A stretch of DNA of 64,000 nucleotides. Source: Atherix ibis (lineage: Eukaryota; Arthropoda; Insecta; Diptera; Athericidae). The position numbers and the translations under genes were made by a program. Where the stretch lies: NCBI GenBank assembly GCA_958298945.1, contig OY282610.1, positions 29,710,167 to 29,774,166 on the forward strand. The letters are read 5' to 3'. The notes under the pieces are model-generated. The model made no database searches and was not told the DNA's origin. It was given only the letters and a program-made list of their open reading frames with translations. Positions 35,270-47,829 of this stretch are shown in pieces; within the stretch, counting starts at the first letter, position 1; each line of letters starts with the position of its first letter.

Positions 35270-36330
35270 GGAACGAGTAGACTCACAGAACTCACTCTAC
35301 GGTATTGTATCGTGCAATTTGATATATGATGGTATTTTCAGACTGCTGGCAAAATATGTGGATGAGGTAGAACAGATCTGTCATGAGACTGTTGCTTCAG
35401 TTCGAAGTTGGCTTTTGGCAGCTAGTCTTAAGCTTGTAGACCATAGGACGAGGGCAGTGCTTATCACGAATTGGAAGTGCTGAAGTAGTATTACCGTTCG
35501 GATTGACGAGCATGTGATGACCTCAGGACCATCACTAAAGTGCCTAGCGATGATAATTGCCGCTAGGCTGCGGTTACAGGAACACATATTATACATCGGT
35601 GGGAAGGCTGGATCCTGTTGGAGCCTTAGGACCCTGTTGGAGCCTTGATCAGGCCAATGCTGCTCTTTTCTGACAAATTCACAAAGTGAATTTGTCTCAG
35701 TATACCGTAGGTGTCATACAAGGCCATTTGTTTTGTGACCGGACTGATACCGATCGAAATTCTGGCAGACGGACGACAGAGGCTGTACCGCCGAAGAAGT
35801 CGGAATTATGCGATGGTGTGATGTGAAGCTTGCACGGAGGAAAAAATGGAATCCAGGCAGCTGTCGATGCCAGATAAACTCACCCGGCGGTGGATCCATG
35901 GATAAATCGTCGATATGGGTGGCTGACGGGACATGGATGTTTTCAGGCTGACCCGATACTGCTTTAAATTGGACTATAGCCCAATGTTGACTTTTTAAAT
36001 TGGACTGTAGCCCAATAGAGCGAAGCACGTATTCTTTTACTTCAATCGATTTCGAGCGGAAAGAGAGGACGGATAGAAGTGTGTTGGCAGGCCGCTAACG
36101 CCAAAGAATGAAGTAGACTTGATGTTGGACTACAAGATGGATTGAGTGGCTATCGATGGTTTTACAACAATAGTCATAAAAATAGTCCATCTGGATGAGC
36201 GGGAACGAATATGGTAGTAGTAATTCATCAGAGTAAGAATTCTATCAATCCCTGGCCTACGAGGTTTTGCCAGACAGCTATTTTGTAGTCAGCTCTGGAA
36301 ATGTTACCACATAAAGTGGTTTAAGTGGGT
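35270..36330 (+). mobile_element. R1-like non-LTR retrotransposon relic, 3' half
   Basis: Overlaps in content with 26300-26640: the block around 35540 (agtgcctagcgatgataatt) is homologous to 26480 (agtacctagcggtgataatt). It then continues further 3', with the RRQRLYRRRSRNY region (usual ADERLRLYRRR), PDKLTRRW and a degraded end. It contains a 22-base duplication (cctgttggagcctt) near 35615-35650 and another of ttaaattggact.tagccca near 35965-36020. It is not translatable. Confidence 0.7.
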
Positions 36331-36339
36331 TAAATTCCC

Positions 36340-39300
36340 ACACTTTGTCTTTCAATGATTTTCACCTTAATATAACAAAAAAAACCTACATCCAATTTAT
36401 TATTATGAATTTTTTCCCCAAAATTATTCGTAATTTCTACAGAGGCGTTTTTTTTTTTAAAAAATATTACATTTTAATCGAATTGGTTTTAACTCGATTT
36501 TCATTTGAAGTTTTTCTCTTTCCAAATCATTAAAATATATTTTGTTTTATTCTAATCTTATTATTTATTTATTATTTGTATTCATTTTATTTATTTGTTT
36601 TTTTGTTTATTTCTTTATATTTTTATACCTTTTTTTTAAAAGGATTGTGGTGTGGTAGGTTTGCTTACCAATTTAAGAAGAAAGAAAAAATGATTAAAAA
36701 TCTTAAAAATTGCTTTTTCAATTATTTGAAATTTACAAGAATGAACTTGAAAATATTTAAAAAAGAAAAGAAAAGATGGATTTATATTTTTATGTTATTA
36801 CAAATAAATGTAAAGGAGTAAAGGAGTATACTTGTTTATTTATTCTTCTAAATATATTAGAAATAAATAATATTTTGTAATAAATTTTTTCGTCGTATTT
36901 TGTTGGTTAGATGTTTTTCCCAATATTTATTTTCATAAGAAAATACTCATAAAAATCAACTAAAATTAATATTATTCTAATAAAAAGTTTCACTTAAATA
37001 TTCCTGTCTATTATATTACATAATAAATATGTATAAAAATATTAAAAATAATAACTTAAATTAGAAAAAAAATTTCAAAAAAACATTCTAATTTTTAGAC
37101 ATTTGTAAAAAATGCTTAAATTTATAAAAAAATGTGAAAGTTGATAGATAAATTCCATCATATTTTTATAAGTCCATATATAATTAATAAAAAAGAATTG
37201 ATAAAAATAAATCTTAAATATTTGAAGGGAAATATTTTGTCGGTTTTGCTTTAAATTATTTACTATAAAATCCAAGTTAGTATCTCAGAAAGACTTTTTA
37301 CATATTGTTAGGTAAGATCTTGTAAATATATTTCAGGACTCTTAAGTACGTGAGCAAAAAAAAAATACTATGATTATATTAGGTGCAAAAAATTATACTT
37401 GTATTTTTTGGCAAGATCTATGTATTATTAGCAAATCAGCTTACTACAATTAAGGGTTCATAACCCTAAACCACGTACCGATTTTTCAGAAATATTGGCA
37501 CTTCAAAATAAATTAAAATTATTATAATGTCGTATTATCATTTTACAATATAAATGATTATTCAGTTTGTACTTTGAAAAGTTAAGTTAAATAAAATATA
37601 TTTAAATAAAATTTTGATAATATTTTTCCTTCAATATATTGATTAAACTCGATCATTTTGTCGTAATTTTGGAAGACTTTTTTGCTCATTTCGAAATATA
37701 ATTCGTCCATTATGAGCCGTATATTAATTATTTGCATAAACACAAATTTTTGCGTAGCCTTACAAAAAAAAATTTAAAAGCGTCAAATCACACGATCTTG
37801 AAGGCCAATTGATATTGCCAAATCGCGATATTACACATCTTGGAAACTTTTCGCGCATTAAGGACTAATTTTTTTGTGTTGTATTGCTGGTGGTAATATT
37901 TTATTAAAAACGAATACAGTCCAGATTAAAATCTTTATGTTAAGTTCAAAAAATTTTGCTTTTTGGCCTTAAAAAAACTTTCTTTTTTCTCTTCAAAGAA
38001 ATACAGGTCAATGATACCTTTAAACCAGACAATCACTTTTCGCGAATACTATACATATATGATAATTTTGCTTATTAACGTATACATCGAGCGAGAAATG
38101 AGCCTCAATGCTGAATGAATTTTATTCGAAAAATCAGTATACAAAGCCAGTTATATAAGCACCTAATCGGCATATTTTCTTTGCATTCTGTTGATCAGAT
38201 AAATAATACGAGTATATAAAAATTACATATTTTAATATATGTATAAAAGAAATTAATGTACTTTTCCTGTACTTTTAAAATTCAAAATTGGATTTTTCAG
38301 AAAGATTAAAATTTATTGAAAATTTAATTAAAAAAATTTCAAGTCTATAATAAATTAAATTGAATTCCTTTTTATTAAATAAATAACGTAATTTTAATAT
38401 AAAAATTTTAAATTCGAAATAACGAGTGGAAACTGGTATTTAATAATTTAATAAATTTTTTTTCTCTTTTTTTAATAATTTTTTTTTTCAAGAATTATTT
38501 GTTTAGACTTAAAAGGATAAAAAGCGAACATACATAATTAAATAAAACTAAAGAAATTTCTTCTACATGACAATGACTGTATTAGTGTAAATAAAAGCAA
38601 TAAATAATTATGAATGAAATGAAACAAATATAAAGGAAAAAAATTATAAATTTTCTACTTTGAAAAAATTGCAAAATGAAAAAAAAAAACAACAACCATA
38701 GAAGAACATGTTAGAAAACAAACATTAATTTATAAAATCGCCGTGAAACTAAGCAGAAAACTTTTAAAAAACTTCTTAATTGCACCTGCCGCATGATCTA
38801 TTGAGTTTGCATAATGCGAGTATAGATATTAAAGACTTTAGTATATATTTACAGATATATATTCAGGATTGTGTATGCATTTGGAATTAATTTTCTCTAA
38901 CAGTTTTTTCCCTATATTTCTGTTTTATATTCGCTTCAAAAGTTTATTAAAGTATACCTTATTTTATACTGATAATAGCAAGATTTAATAGAAAAATTTA
39001 CAATGTTTCCTTATTTTTAAATATACTCGTATGTATAATATGTTAATAGCAAATTACAAAGTAGCTAAAACTAAAATAATAGCTATTTTATACTATGTAT
39101 GCAGAATAGAATTGAGTTGTTAATTTGAAACTATGAACTTCAAGGCATTATTTTTCTCTATTATTCGATAATTTAAAAAATCATATTTATTTGCAGAAAT
39201 TTTATTATACATAAATTTTAAAGGAATGATTTTTTGCAAACATAATTTAATTGCTAATTGAACTTTGAGAAAATTTTTTTTTTTATGTCCTTATGATTAA
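36340..39300. other. long AT-rich tract, no gene seen
   Basis: About 3 kb with poly-A/T runs. No recognisable coding or repeat signal. Confidence 0.45.
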
Positions 39301-39310
39301 TTCATTCTTT

Positions 39311-39410
39311 TTCGATCAGTGCCATCTTTCTGTAAGCATAATACTTGCTGATATAACCATTAAAAGACCATCGATCAACGCCATTTTTCTGCAAGCATAA
39401 CACTAGTAAT
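39311..39410 (+). repeat. two-copy direct repeat, 59-bp period
   Basis: tcgatcagtgccatctttct at about 39313 and tcgatcaacgccatttttct at about 39372, each followed by g.aagcataa.ac. Confidence 0.7.
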
Positions 39411-39499
39411 AAGTAAATTTCATGACAAAGGAAGGGAGGAAAACATTGAAATGATAGTATCCGATTATTTTAACCTTTATTCACGATTTGTGCATTTCT

Positions 39500-40271
39500 C
39501 GTTATAAAAAATTATCCCCACCATATATTATACACTCGTGCCAACGTTTTTTCCAATCCTCGAAGCACTTCAAAAAATAATTTTTTGTGATCTTGTTCAG
39601 CTCCTCCTTAGATGCCGTCTTTATCTCCTCAATCGTAGCGTAGCGTTGTCCTTTCATGAGGCTCTTCAGTTTTGTGAATAAGCAAAAGTCACAGGGGGCC
39701 ACAGTAGCTGCGGCATTATTAGTGTGTTGTTTTTGGCCAAAAATGGCAAAAGCCAATTTTTGTTCTTCCATAAATCCGAGCGTTCCTGGCGGATTGCTTT
39801 GCGCAACTTGCGCATAACTTGCAGGTAATATTTCTTATTGACCGTTCTACCCTGTGGCAAAACCTTCACATTCGACCGTACTTGGCGCTTTTTTCGGTCT
39901 TGTCTCGTGCGGCACCTTCCATTGGGATGATTGAGCTTTGGTTTCCACGTCATAACCATAAACCCATGATTCGTCACCAGTTATGACCCTTTGGAGCAAA
40001 TTTGGGTCATCGCGGACAGAGTACAACAGCTCCTTAAAATATTAATGCTATGCTGTTTTTGGTCGAAATTGAGCAAAAATCGAAGACGAGCCAAAATACG
40101 TGGAAGCAAAGCAGCTGTTAAAAATTAACTGAACATTCAAAATGGCCGAACTTGTCGGCATAAGTGACAAATATGAGTGCCAACATAACGCCAAAAAAAA
40201 ATCGAAAATCGAATATAAGTAACCCGCGGAATATACATACATAATTCGCGATACTTTTTGAACAGACCTCG
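39500..40271 (-). mobile_element. truncated mariner of family A
   Basis: The right TIR (gcgatactttttgaacagac..ctcg) abuts TA at 40272-40273; the left end has lost its TIR. On the minus strand are the first part of the catalytic domain (NHGFMVMTWKPKLNHPNG), GRTVNKKYYLQVMRKLRKAI, SDLWKNKNWLL, then a deletion that removes the HHDNAPAH block, VAPCDFCLFTKLKSLMKG and the C-terminus ending CIIYGGDNF. It is the same subfamily as 20712-21861. Confidence 0.85.
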
Positions 40272-40274
40272 TAT

Positions 40275-42270
40275 ATATAAAAGTAGAAGAAGAATTCTAT
40301 CTTGCGGAACATTAGCTGTAATACGGGTTATTTAAGAATATTTATTATTAACTGCTATATGGTAGATAACATTGGGAAAGTTATGATTGTCAAAAAAGAA
40401 AATATGTTGAGAGTGTGTGCGAGTTTTTAGATCAGTCTAGGATACCATAGCCAATAAAAGGTGTTTAGGGTATGTATAGAAATACTTTTAGACAGTACTA
40501 CTGTCCAAAAAGGACTGTACTCCTATTCCTAAATTACTAGAAGAATCAAAAGCGGTACAAGATTTTCTTAAAAAACTTCTCAACGATTTTTCTAAGGATT
40601 GCGAGTAAACTAAGAACTTAGAAGCCATTGTATAGCGTCACGATCAATTTAGTGATTTGGCGAATCAATTTTAAAAAATTGTCTTACAATAATAATTTTT
40701 TCATTAAAATGGAAAAATTTACTCAATCAAAGCTTACAAAAAATAGAAAAAAATTAATTAACTATTAGTAAATTTGTTATGTCAAATCGCATAACATATA
40801 AAAAAAAACATTTAAATATAAAAGTGAATTTAAAAAATTATTATTTACCAAAACGAAAAATTTTTCGTTATTATTCACCAAAGCGAATTTTTTGCATATA
40901 AAAAAAAAATGAGGACAAAATGTTTTTAGTATGAAAAAATTCAAATAAATCTTCTTAAACGCATTTTTATAATCCTTAAATTATAGTATATTATAAAAAT
41001 TAATTCATTTTATGATCTACAAAAAGTGCATTTTATTAAAAAAAGATTGAGATACATTTTTTATAAATTTATTAGTTTTCTTATGTTTAGATCTATAACT
41101 ACGGCATAGTAAGAAGCAGATTTAGATAATAGTATTAATTAACGTGGAGGGATATAAGGAGTAAATAACCATCGAATTATACATTTATGAACGTTAGTTA
41201 AGATCTAGTGTTTTAACAAATCATTGGAAGCAGTGACGCCTAAGTCTTACGATGGGTGTTTCTAGAGAAGGATATGTATCGAGGAAGTAGATTAGTTTGA
41301 TTGCAAAGATAAGAATGACATTTTCTTACAGAAAACAAAGCTACATCATAAACAAATGGTACTTTTATAACACGATGAATAATAATATTGCGAATATAAA
41401 ACGGAGCATCGATAAATCCTAGAATACGAGTATATGTATATAAGACAGACTTTATTAGAAATAATTTATTGTATATGTTAAATTTTGAATATTTTCCTGT
41501 TAATGATTATGTTGCATCTAGCATATTTAACATAGTATAAAATATTAAAACTTTTGAATTTAAAAAAAATTCTACACCATCTGTGTTACGTTTAAATGTG
41601 GTCATAGTTTTCCCTTTTCTGTTCTCTTCCACAGGTCCGATTAAATTGGATATTCAGCGTAATTATGAATATAATTTTTGCAATGTTATAAATAATTTCG
41701 GTATAAAAAAAGAATGTTATGACAGTTCTTTAATTATTATTATTGGCTTAACCATATTAAGGAAGATATATTAAAGATATTTAGATATTTACCTATGATA
41801 AGAGATTATTAATTAGTTTTGTTTGTTTTCTTCTTCTTCTTCTAATAGTAGCTTATTAAGCTAATAAATATTTATCGATATTGGTGAATTAATATTGATA
41901 ATTAAAGGGACTTATTTTACTTACAATATTTAGGTTATTATAGAAAAAAACAATTACGAAAAATATAAGAAAAAAATATATCTAAACTTGTGAATGATGA
42001 AATTATTTAAATTATTTCTATTATCATTATTATTATTATTATAATTTGATTAAAATAAATATGATTTTTTATTAGAAACTTCATATTAACTTATAAATGT
42101 TTTTATTATTTTTAACTTTTTATAAAATTTTAAAATTTTTATTAACAAATTCTATTATAGATTAATTGTCTATTTTTTTTTAGACTTGCGACAATAAAGG
42201 TGTAAATTTCTCAAGAAAAAAATGAAGTACGGTAAATCAGGAGGAAGATGTAACTATTGTTGGGACCTAT
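40275..42270. other. AT-rich, no gene seen
   Basis: No coding signal. (TTA)n-like stretch near 42020-42050. Confidence 0.4.
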
Positions 42271-42274
42271 GATA

Positions 42275-43696
42275 CCAGGTGTAAAAGCTTAAATCCGCTG
42301 TTTGGCGAATTGGGCTTTGTAAAAAGGAAGTCCTGCAATTCATCAGTCCCTTTTTTATCCATTGTAATTTCATGTGAATTTTAAAAGATCAAAAAGCACT
42401 TTTAAGGACGTCATCGTCTTGGGTTTGGTCATAGACGTCATCGTAATGGGCTAAATCCGCTGTTTGGTCATAGATGGAGTAAGTGAGCGTATTAAGCTAC
42501 CATGGGCACACCATACTTTTTTTATGAGTTTTACATCTGTCAACATTTATCAGTGCACATTATCAGCAATTTCGTACAACAACATATATTTTTCCTTTAG
42601 TAAAAATGTCTAGTTTTGTGCCAGAAAAAGAGAATATGCGCGAAGCTATGCTTTTCTGTTTAAATTTGAAGAAATCGACTGCCGAATCGCATCGACTGGT
42701 AATGAAGGAGTATGGTGACAATGCTTAATCGGAAACAACGTGTCCAAATTGGTTTCGTCGGTTCAAAGACGGCAATTTTCATTTATGGGACAAGAAGCGT
42801 AAAAATCGGCCTAGAAAGGTTGAGGACTATCAAATGCAGGCTCTTTTGTACGAAGATGATACCCAATCGCAAAAAATGCTCGCGGAGCAATTGGGTGTTA
42901 CTCAACCAGCAATTTTTATGCGTCTACGTGCCATGGGGAAGATTGAAAAGATCGGAAAATGGGTGCCGCATGAATTGAACTATAGGCAGATGGAGCGGCG
43001 CCAAAACACATGCGAAATCTTGCTCGCCAGACAAAAAAGAAAGTCGTTCCTGCATCGGATTGTGACAGGCGATAAAAAGTGGATATATTTCGCGAATCCT
43101 AAACGCAAGAAATCGTGGGTAGATCCCGGCCAACCATCAACATCTTTCCAAAAGACAAAATCGCTTCGGACGGAAGACGATACTGTGCGTTTGGTGGGAT
43201 CAGCAGGGTATCGTCTACTATAAGATATTGAAACCTGGTGAAACTGTCAATGTCCACCGCTACCATCAACAACTGATCAAATTGCACCGTGCTCTGCGTG
43301 AAAAAAGGACGGATTATTAACAAAGCCATGACAAGCTGATTTTCCTCCACGCCAACGCACCATCGCACACGTCAAAAATGGTCCGAATGTACTTGGAGAC
43401 ACTCAACTGGGAGGTGCTACCCCACCCCGCTTATTCTCCAGACCTGGTCCCTTCCGACTACCACCTGTTTTCGTCGATGGGCCAGGTGCTCGCTGAGCAG
43501 CACTTCGATTCTTACGAAGACGTCCGCAAATGGCTTGATGAGTGGTTTACCTAGAAAGAAAAGGAATTTTTTGGCGTGGTAACCACAAATTGCCCGAGAG
43601 ATGGGAAAAATGTGTAGCTAGTGAGGGCAAGTACTTTGAATAAATTTGTTTTTGCTTTCTATGAAAAAAACATGTGTTTTAAACTTATACACCTTG
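42275..43696 (+). mobile_element. Mos1/mauritiana-type mariner, full length, inactivated (family C)
   Basis: Ends ccaggtgtaaaagcttaaat (left) and the inverted caaggtgtataagtttaaaa (right), flanked by TA. The transposase begins at 42606 (MSSFVPEKENMREAMLF), then stops after KEYGDNA and continues: FRRFKDGNFHLWDKK, QKMLAEQLGV, MGKIEKIGKWVPHELN (WVPHEL motif), RIVTGDKKWIYF (Glu of GDE replaced by Lys), SWVDPGQPSTS; the remainder is frame-shifted and holds the HANAPSHT and YSPDLVPSDYHLF regions and LPERWEKCVASEGKYFE. It is about 135 bp longer than Mos1 because of an internal duplication of ttaaatccgctgtttgg near 42290 and 42453. Confidence 0.9.
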
Positions 43697-43699
43697 TAG

Positions 43700-45640
43700 T
43701 TATAACCAAAAACGAAACACAATAAATTAGATAACAAATGGCGTCCAATGTAGGTTCCCAAGGTTGCTACAACCACAAAACAACCAATCACGCTCGTGGA
43801 TGACGGTAGCGACCGTCTTGAGAATGCGTGAGTAGGCGTCAGATAGCTACTTGTATCGGTGGGTATGAAAAGTTTGTGTTCTTAAAATTCGGTGTTTGTC
43901 AGTTGTCTTGGAAGATTCCGATTCCTATCTGAACTCGACTTTTCCAGGATAATTTCTCATATTACGTCCGAAACATCCATAGCAAAGAGCGGTATGTGGT
44001 ATAACTTTCAGAATGTCAGAGTTTCACCATGACAATTCTTACCCTCATCAGGAAAAAATTTCTTTCCACAACCCAACCCAAAAATATAACAGAGGTAACT
44101 GACATTGATAGATACGAGTATGTAGGCAAATGTGATCAAAGACCTTGGTTACTGAGATAGTTTTTCTTTAAATCGATCTGGGTTATTATATCAACATATC
44201 TAGTTTATTTACATTGATTGACCTTAATTTAACTGCGAGTGTCCAACTATTTTTATTTTAGATACATTTTTTTTTGCTACTTTTCCTGAGTCAAAGGTGA
44301 GAGTTTTTCATAATCAATATTGTATTATAGAGAGTGGCATGTTCGCATTAAAGATAATTTCCTATTAAAGTATGCACACTTTTTTGATATCTTCTTAAAA
44401 TTTATTTATTGTAAAACCAAAATAAATGTTTTTTTTTTATTTACTTGTAAAAACTCATTTTAATAGAGTCAACATTAATGTTAACACAGACCCTTTATAT
44501 ATGATAATATCATGATTACAAGATAAATGTTTTCTAAAAACTATGTTAAATTTGTTCATGTTTTTGTTTTTTTAAATATACACTTCTTATTTCGAATGGT
44601 ACACAACTATATTCTGTAAACAGCATTAATGAGAATTATTTTATTTAAAAGGTTATTCTTTATATACGCATGTTAATTAGTTTTTGTAATTGCACTATTA
44701 TATAAAATTTGCAATTTACATCTTCGGTTTTGAGTTAACTAATGACAAGAACATTGCTCAAAGGGTTTTCCAATGGGAATCAAATATGCAAAAGTTAGAC
44801 GATTTCTTCTAATCGAAACGAAAATTGATTTTTGGATTACAGATTATGTAAGTGTTTGTATTTCAACTAGAGTGGTGTATTCTGGATAAAGATGAATCTT
44901 AATTTTAAAAACATTGCCTGTTGATATTGTTGTTCTCCTTACGGTGTGAATATTTATTTACTTAAGTTATTGATAAGGGACTTTTTTTAAGAGCTCCTTT
45001 AACTTTCCATAAGTTGAGGTGTTATAGAAAATTCATGAAACTGGCATAGGTAGACCTACCCTCTAAGTAGCTTTTGTGTTAATCCCTTCTAAAGGTGGTG
45101 TAATAATTTTAAGGTACGCGACTCTATAGACCGTCATAAGTGAATTTGTATTTTTATTATTCATTAAAAAAAAATTAACAGCGAAATTTAGAGCAATTTT
45201 TGATTTTGAAAAGACAAAAATTTTCAATTTTTTCAAAATTTGCAACGATTACAAGTTGTTTGATGGTATAAAGAATTTTTAGAGGGCCTATAAATATTAA
45301 AACTGGTGAGTTTTTTTTTATAATTAAGTCCTTGAAAGGTCCAGAAAAGGGTTATTTCCGTAGGATATTGAATGTTTTTTTCCAAAAGAATATGTTTTTA
45401 GCAGATGAGCTTTACTATTGATTATTTTTATATAATTTTTTGTGCGGTACCATGCTTCAGCCAATAGGATGAGCAGCTATTATGTATTATCCACGATTAG
45501 TTTTTCCTTTCGAAAATTGCTATTGATATTTTGATATTCCTGATGGCTGATGACTTTTTCAATTATTTTCGTTACGAACTTTTTGATAAAGAAAGGGGAT
45601 AAGGACATTACATTAGCATATAAAATAAAGTGTTTCATTG
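43700..45640. other. mixed non-coding; GC-enriched patch at 43740-44110
   Basis: The first 370 bp are richer in C and G than the flanks but give no recognisable protein in six frames. The rest is AT-rich without features. Confidence 0.35.
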
Positions 45641-45654
45641 GAAATTATTCTAGA

Positions 45655-45740
45655 ACCATGCCTCAGTGGAATTCGAACCCACGACCGATTGGATGGTAGT
45701 ACAAAACGCTAACGACTGTACACTGCTATCACATACTTGT
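45655..45740 (-). repeat. tRNA-like / tRNA-derived SINE-like segment
   Basis: On the minus strand: agtcgttagcgttttg...ctaccatcc..., then ggtcgtgggttcgaattcca (B-box like ggttcgaa) and a closing actgaggca. The layout resembles the 3' two-thirds of a tRNA or the head of a tRNA-derived SINE. A complete cloverleaf is not evident. Confidence 0.4.
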
Positions 45741-45744
45741 CTCT

Positions 45745-46440
45745 GCCAACAGTTTTGGTCAGAAAATCGATTCCTTTGGTTCACTGGGCCCCTAATCCAC
45801 TTGATCGTAGTCCATGCGACTTGGTTTTATTTCCTCAAGTTGGCAAACAGAAGTACTTTAAAAATGCCAACCTTGTTCTATAAAAAATTAAAAAAAAAAC
45901 GTTGAAAAAAATAAAATTAGTCACATTAATTTTTAGCACACCGCTCTTCGTGTTGTGCTATTGATGCACATTGCTCAGGGAGCGCCTTCAATATCGTACA
46001 CTTATGAAAATATGAGCGAGTGAGGAGTTCTAAATGAGGTCAGACCATCGATTAATATTAAAGCTGATGAATGAGTAGTTTAAAGGCTAAAAAAAGAGGT
46101 CTTTTTGTCAGATCGGAAATTGCTGATATATGACAACGACACCATCTCCACCACCGAGTTTTTATCGGAAAAAAAGATTCAAGAAACCTTCTTCCCTCCT
46201 CCCCTTTCGCCAAATATCAGTCCATGTAACTTGTTTTCGTTCCTCAAAGTTAAAAATCACTTAAGAGGATATCATATTGGTAGCGATTCCAGTTGAGGTA
46301 TTTCAGAATTGCTGTGAAATTTGGCAACAACACCTCCGCCGATATATAGCTCTAAAAATAAACTACTTTCAACAAGACAACATTGATGAATAAAAAAAAT
46401 CAGTCACATTACTTTTATGCTACACCTCGTTAGTATAATA
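45745..46440 (+). pseudogene. two adjacent mariner C-terminal fragments (family E)
   Basis: First piece (45755-45960): PNPLDRSPCDLVLFPQVGKQ, equivalent to YSPDLSPCDFFLFPKLK, ending in the shared tail cacattaatttttagcaca. Second piece (45960-46440): VRPSINIKADE region, DNDTISTTEFLSEKKIQETF, SPNISPCNLFSFLKVKNHLR and the terminal block with tail cattacttttatgctacacctcg. Both lack the N-terminal half. Confidence 0.65.
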
Positions 46441-47012
46441 TTTTTTTCTTTTAAAAAAAATTCAATATTGTAAGACGATTTTTCTTATTGTTAAATTACG
46501 TAAAATCTTATATGATTAATCCTTGGACAGTGTTTGCTAATGTATCTTCTTATTTTTATAAAAAAAATTTTTATGAAAGCAATCAGTTTGATAAAATTTT
46601 TATTTCCTGAAATATTGTATTAGATTTATTAATTAGAAATATTTAACCGATGAGCTGAAAAGCGATTCCAGTTGAGGTCTTTTAGAACTGCTGCGAAATT
46701 TGGCAACAACGTCTCCGCCGATGTTTTTGCTGTCAAAATAAACTACTTTGAACAAGTCAACATTGATGAATAAAAAAAAAAGTTACATTACTTTTATGCT
46801 ACACCTCGTAAGTATAATATTTTTTTCTTTTAAAAAAAATTCAATATTGTAAGACGATTTTTCTTATTGTTAAATTACGTAAAATCTTATATGATTAATC
46901 CTTGGACAGTGTTTGTTAATGCATGTCTTTAATTTTGTAATATTTTCTTTTATGAAAGCAATCAGTTTGGTAAAATTTTTATTTCCTAAAATATTAGAAT
47001 TATTAATTAGAA
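46283..47012 (+). repeat. tandem direct duplication, about 370 bp unit
   Basis: Unit 1 (about 46283-46650) and unit 2 (about 46661-47012) both start gcgattccagttgaggt, carry the end of a mariner transposase gene, then taagacgatttttcttattg and ggacagtgtttg, and finish aattagaaatatt. Identity is high apart from small indels, so the duplication is younger than the mariner relic it carries. Confidence 0.85.
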
Positions 47013-47014
47013 AT

Positions 47015-47570
47015 ATTATTAAAACCCAAAAAAATGCAAATCGACTATAAGTTAGAGAGGAGAGGTGAACAGAGAGATATAGACTGAATGAGAGTAAGAT
47101 AGAGAAAATAAGAATAGAAAGTCATTGAGATAAAATTAAATTGATAGTAATAAGGATGAAAAGGACAAATTAGTAAAAGTATGAAAATAAAAACTTTAAA
47201 TATTATTTTATCATATTTTTAGTAAGTAAATAAGTTATCTTCACTTGAAATCTGTTAGCAATCTTGAATCTTATAGTGTAGTGAGATTTGAAAAAATTAG
47301 CTTAATTATTCTTCTCATCTTTTCATGACGAGATATAATAAAATTGGTAACACAAGAATGTAATTAATTTTCTTTTATATATAAAAAAAAATTTTTTTTC
47401 TAACTCTAATTACAGTGATTAGATCATAGAAAATTTAAAGTATTTTCTCTATGCACATATACATTTACATGTTAACTACCGTATTTAAGCTATTTAAAGG
47501 TATGGGAATGTTGAAATAGAAAAGAAGAATAAATTGAAAAAAATTAAATAATATAAAAAGCGCCTTAAAA
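47015..47570. other. non-coding, purine-rich at 47050-47190
   Basis: A/G-rich on the plus strand (gagaggagaggtgaacagagag). No gene seen. Confidence 0.4.
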
Positions 47571-47575
47571 AAAAA

Positions 47576-47824
47576 TTATCCTGTTGAAAAATGAAGATTT
47601 CCGAACCTGAAATTTCCTTTTGTTAGCTGCCGGTTATTAGGAGGGTTGGTATTCGAGGACGTATTTGATGTGGTGGATGGTGGTAGATGTGATGATACTC
47701 TTGGTTTTAGTATATAGCATCTTGGCCTCGGTAGCATTATCTTAGTATTGACGGTAAAAGTATAGCTAGCACCCTTTGTGTGAGAGAGGGTTGTTGGCCC
47801 AAGTAAGACTTCTCCGGATGCCAT
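47576..47824 (-). other. candidate coding exon or small ORF, unassigned
   Basis: An 82-codon ATG-to-TAA frame on the minus strand, richer in G/C than its surroundings: MASGEVLLGPTTLSHTKGAS, a middle with IMLPRPRCYIL and a Ser/Thr/Asn/Pro-rich end (STTSNTSSNTNPPNNRQ). The composition is like the low-complexity N-terminus of a fly regulatory protein. No convincing splice donor is seen downstream (a weak ttcag|gttcgg exists within it). I do not recognise the family. Confidence 0.35.
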
Positions 47825-47829
47825 TTAAA

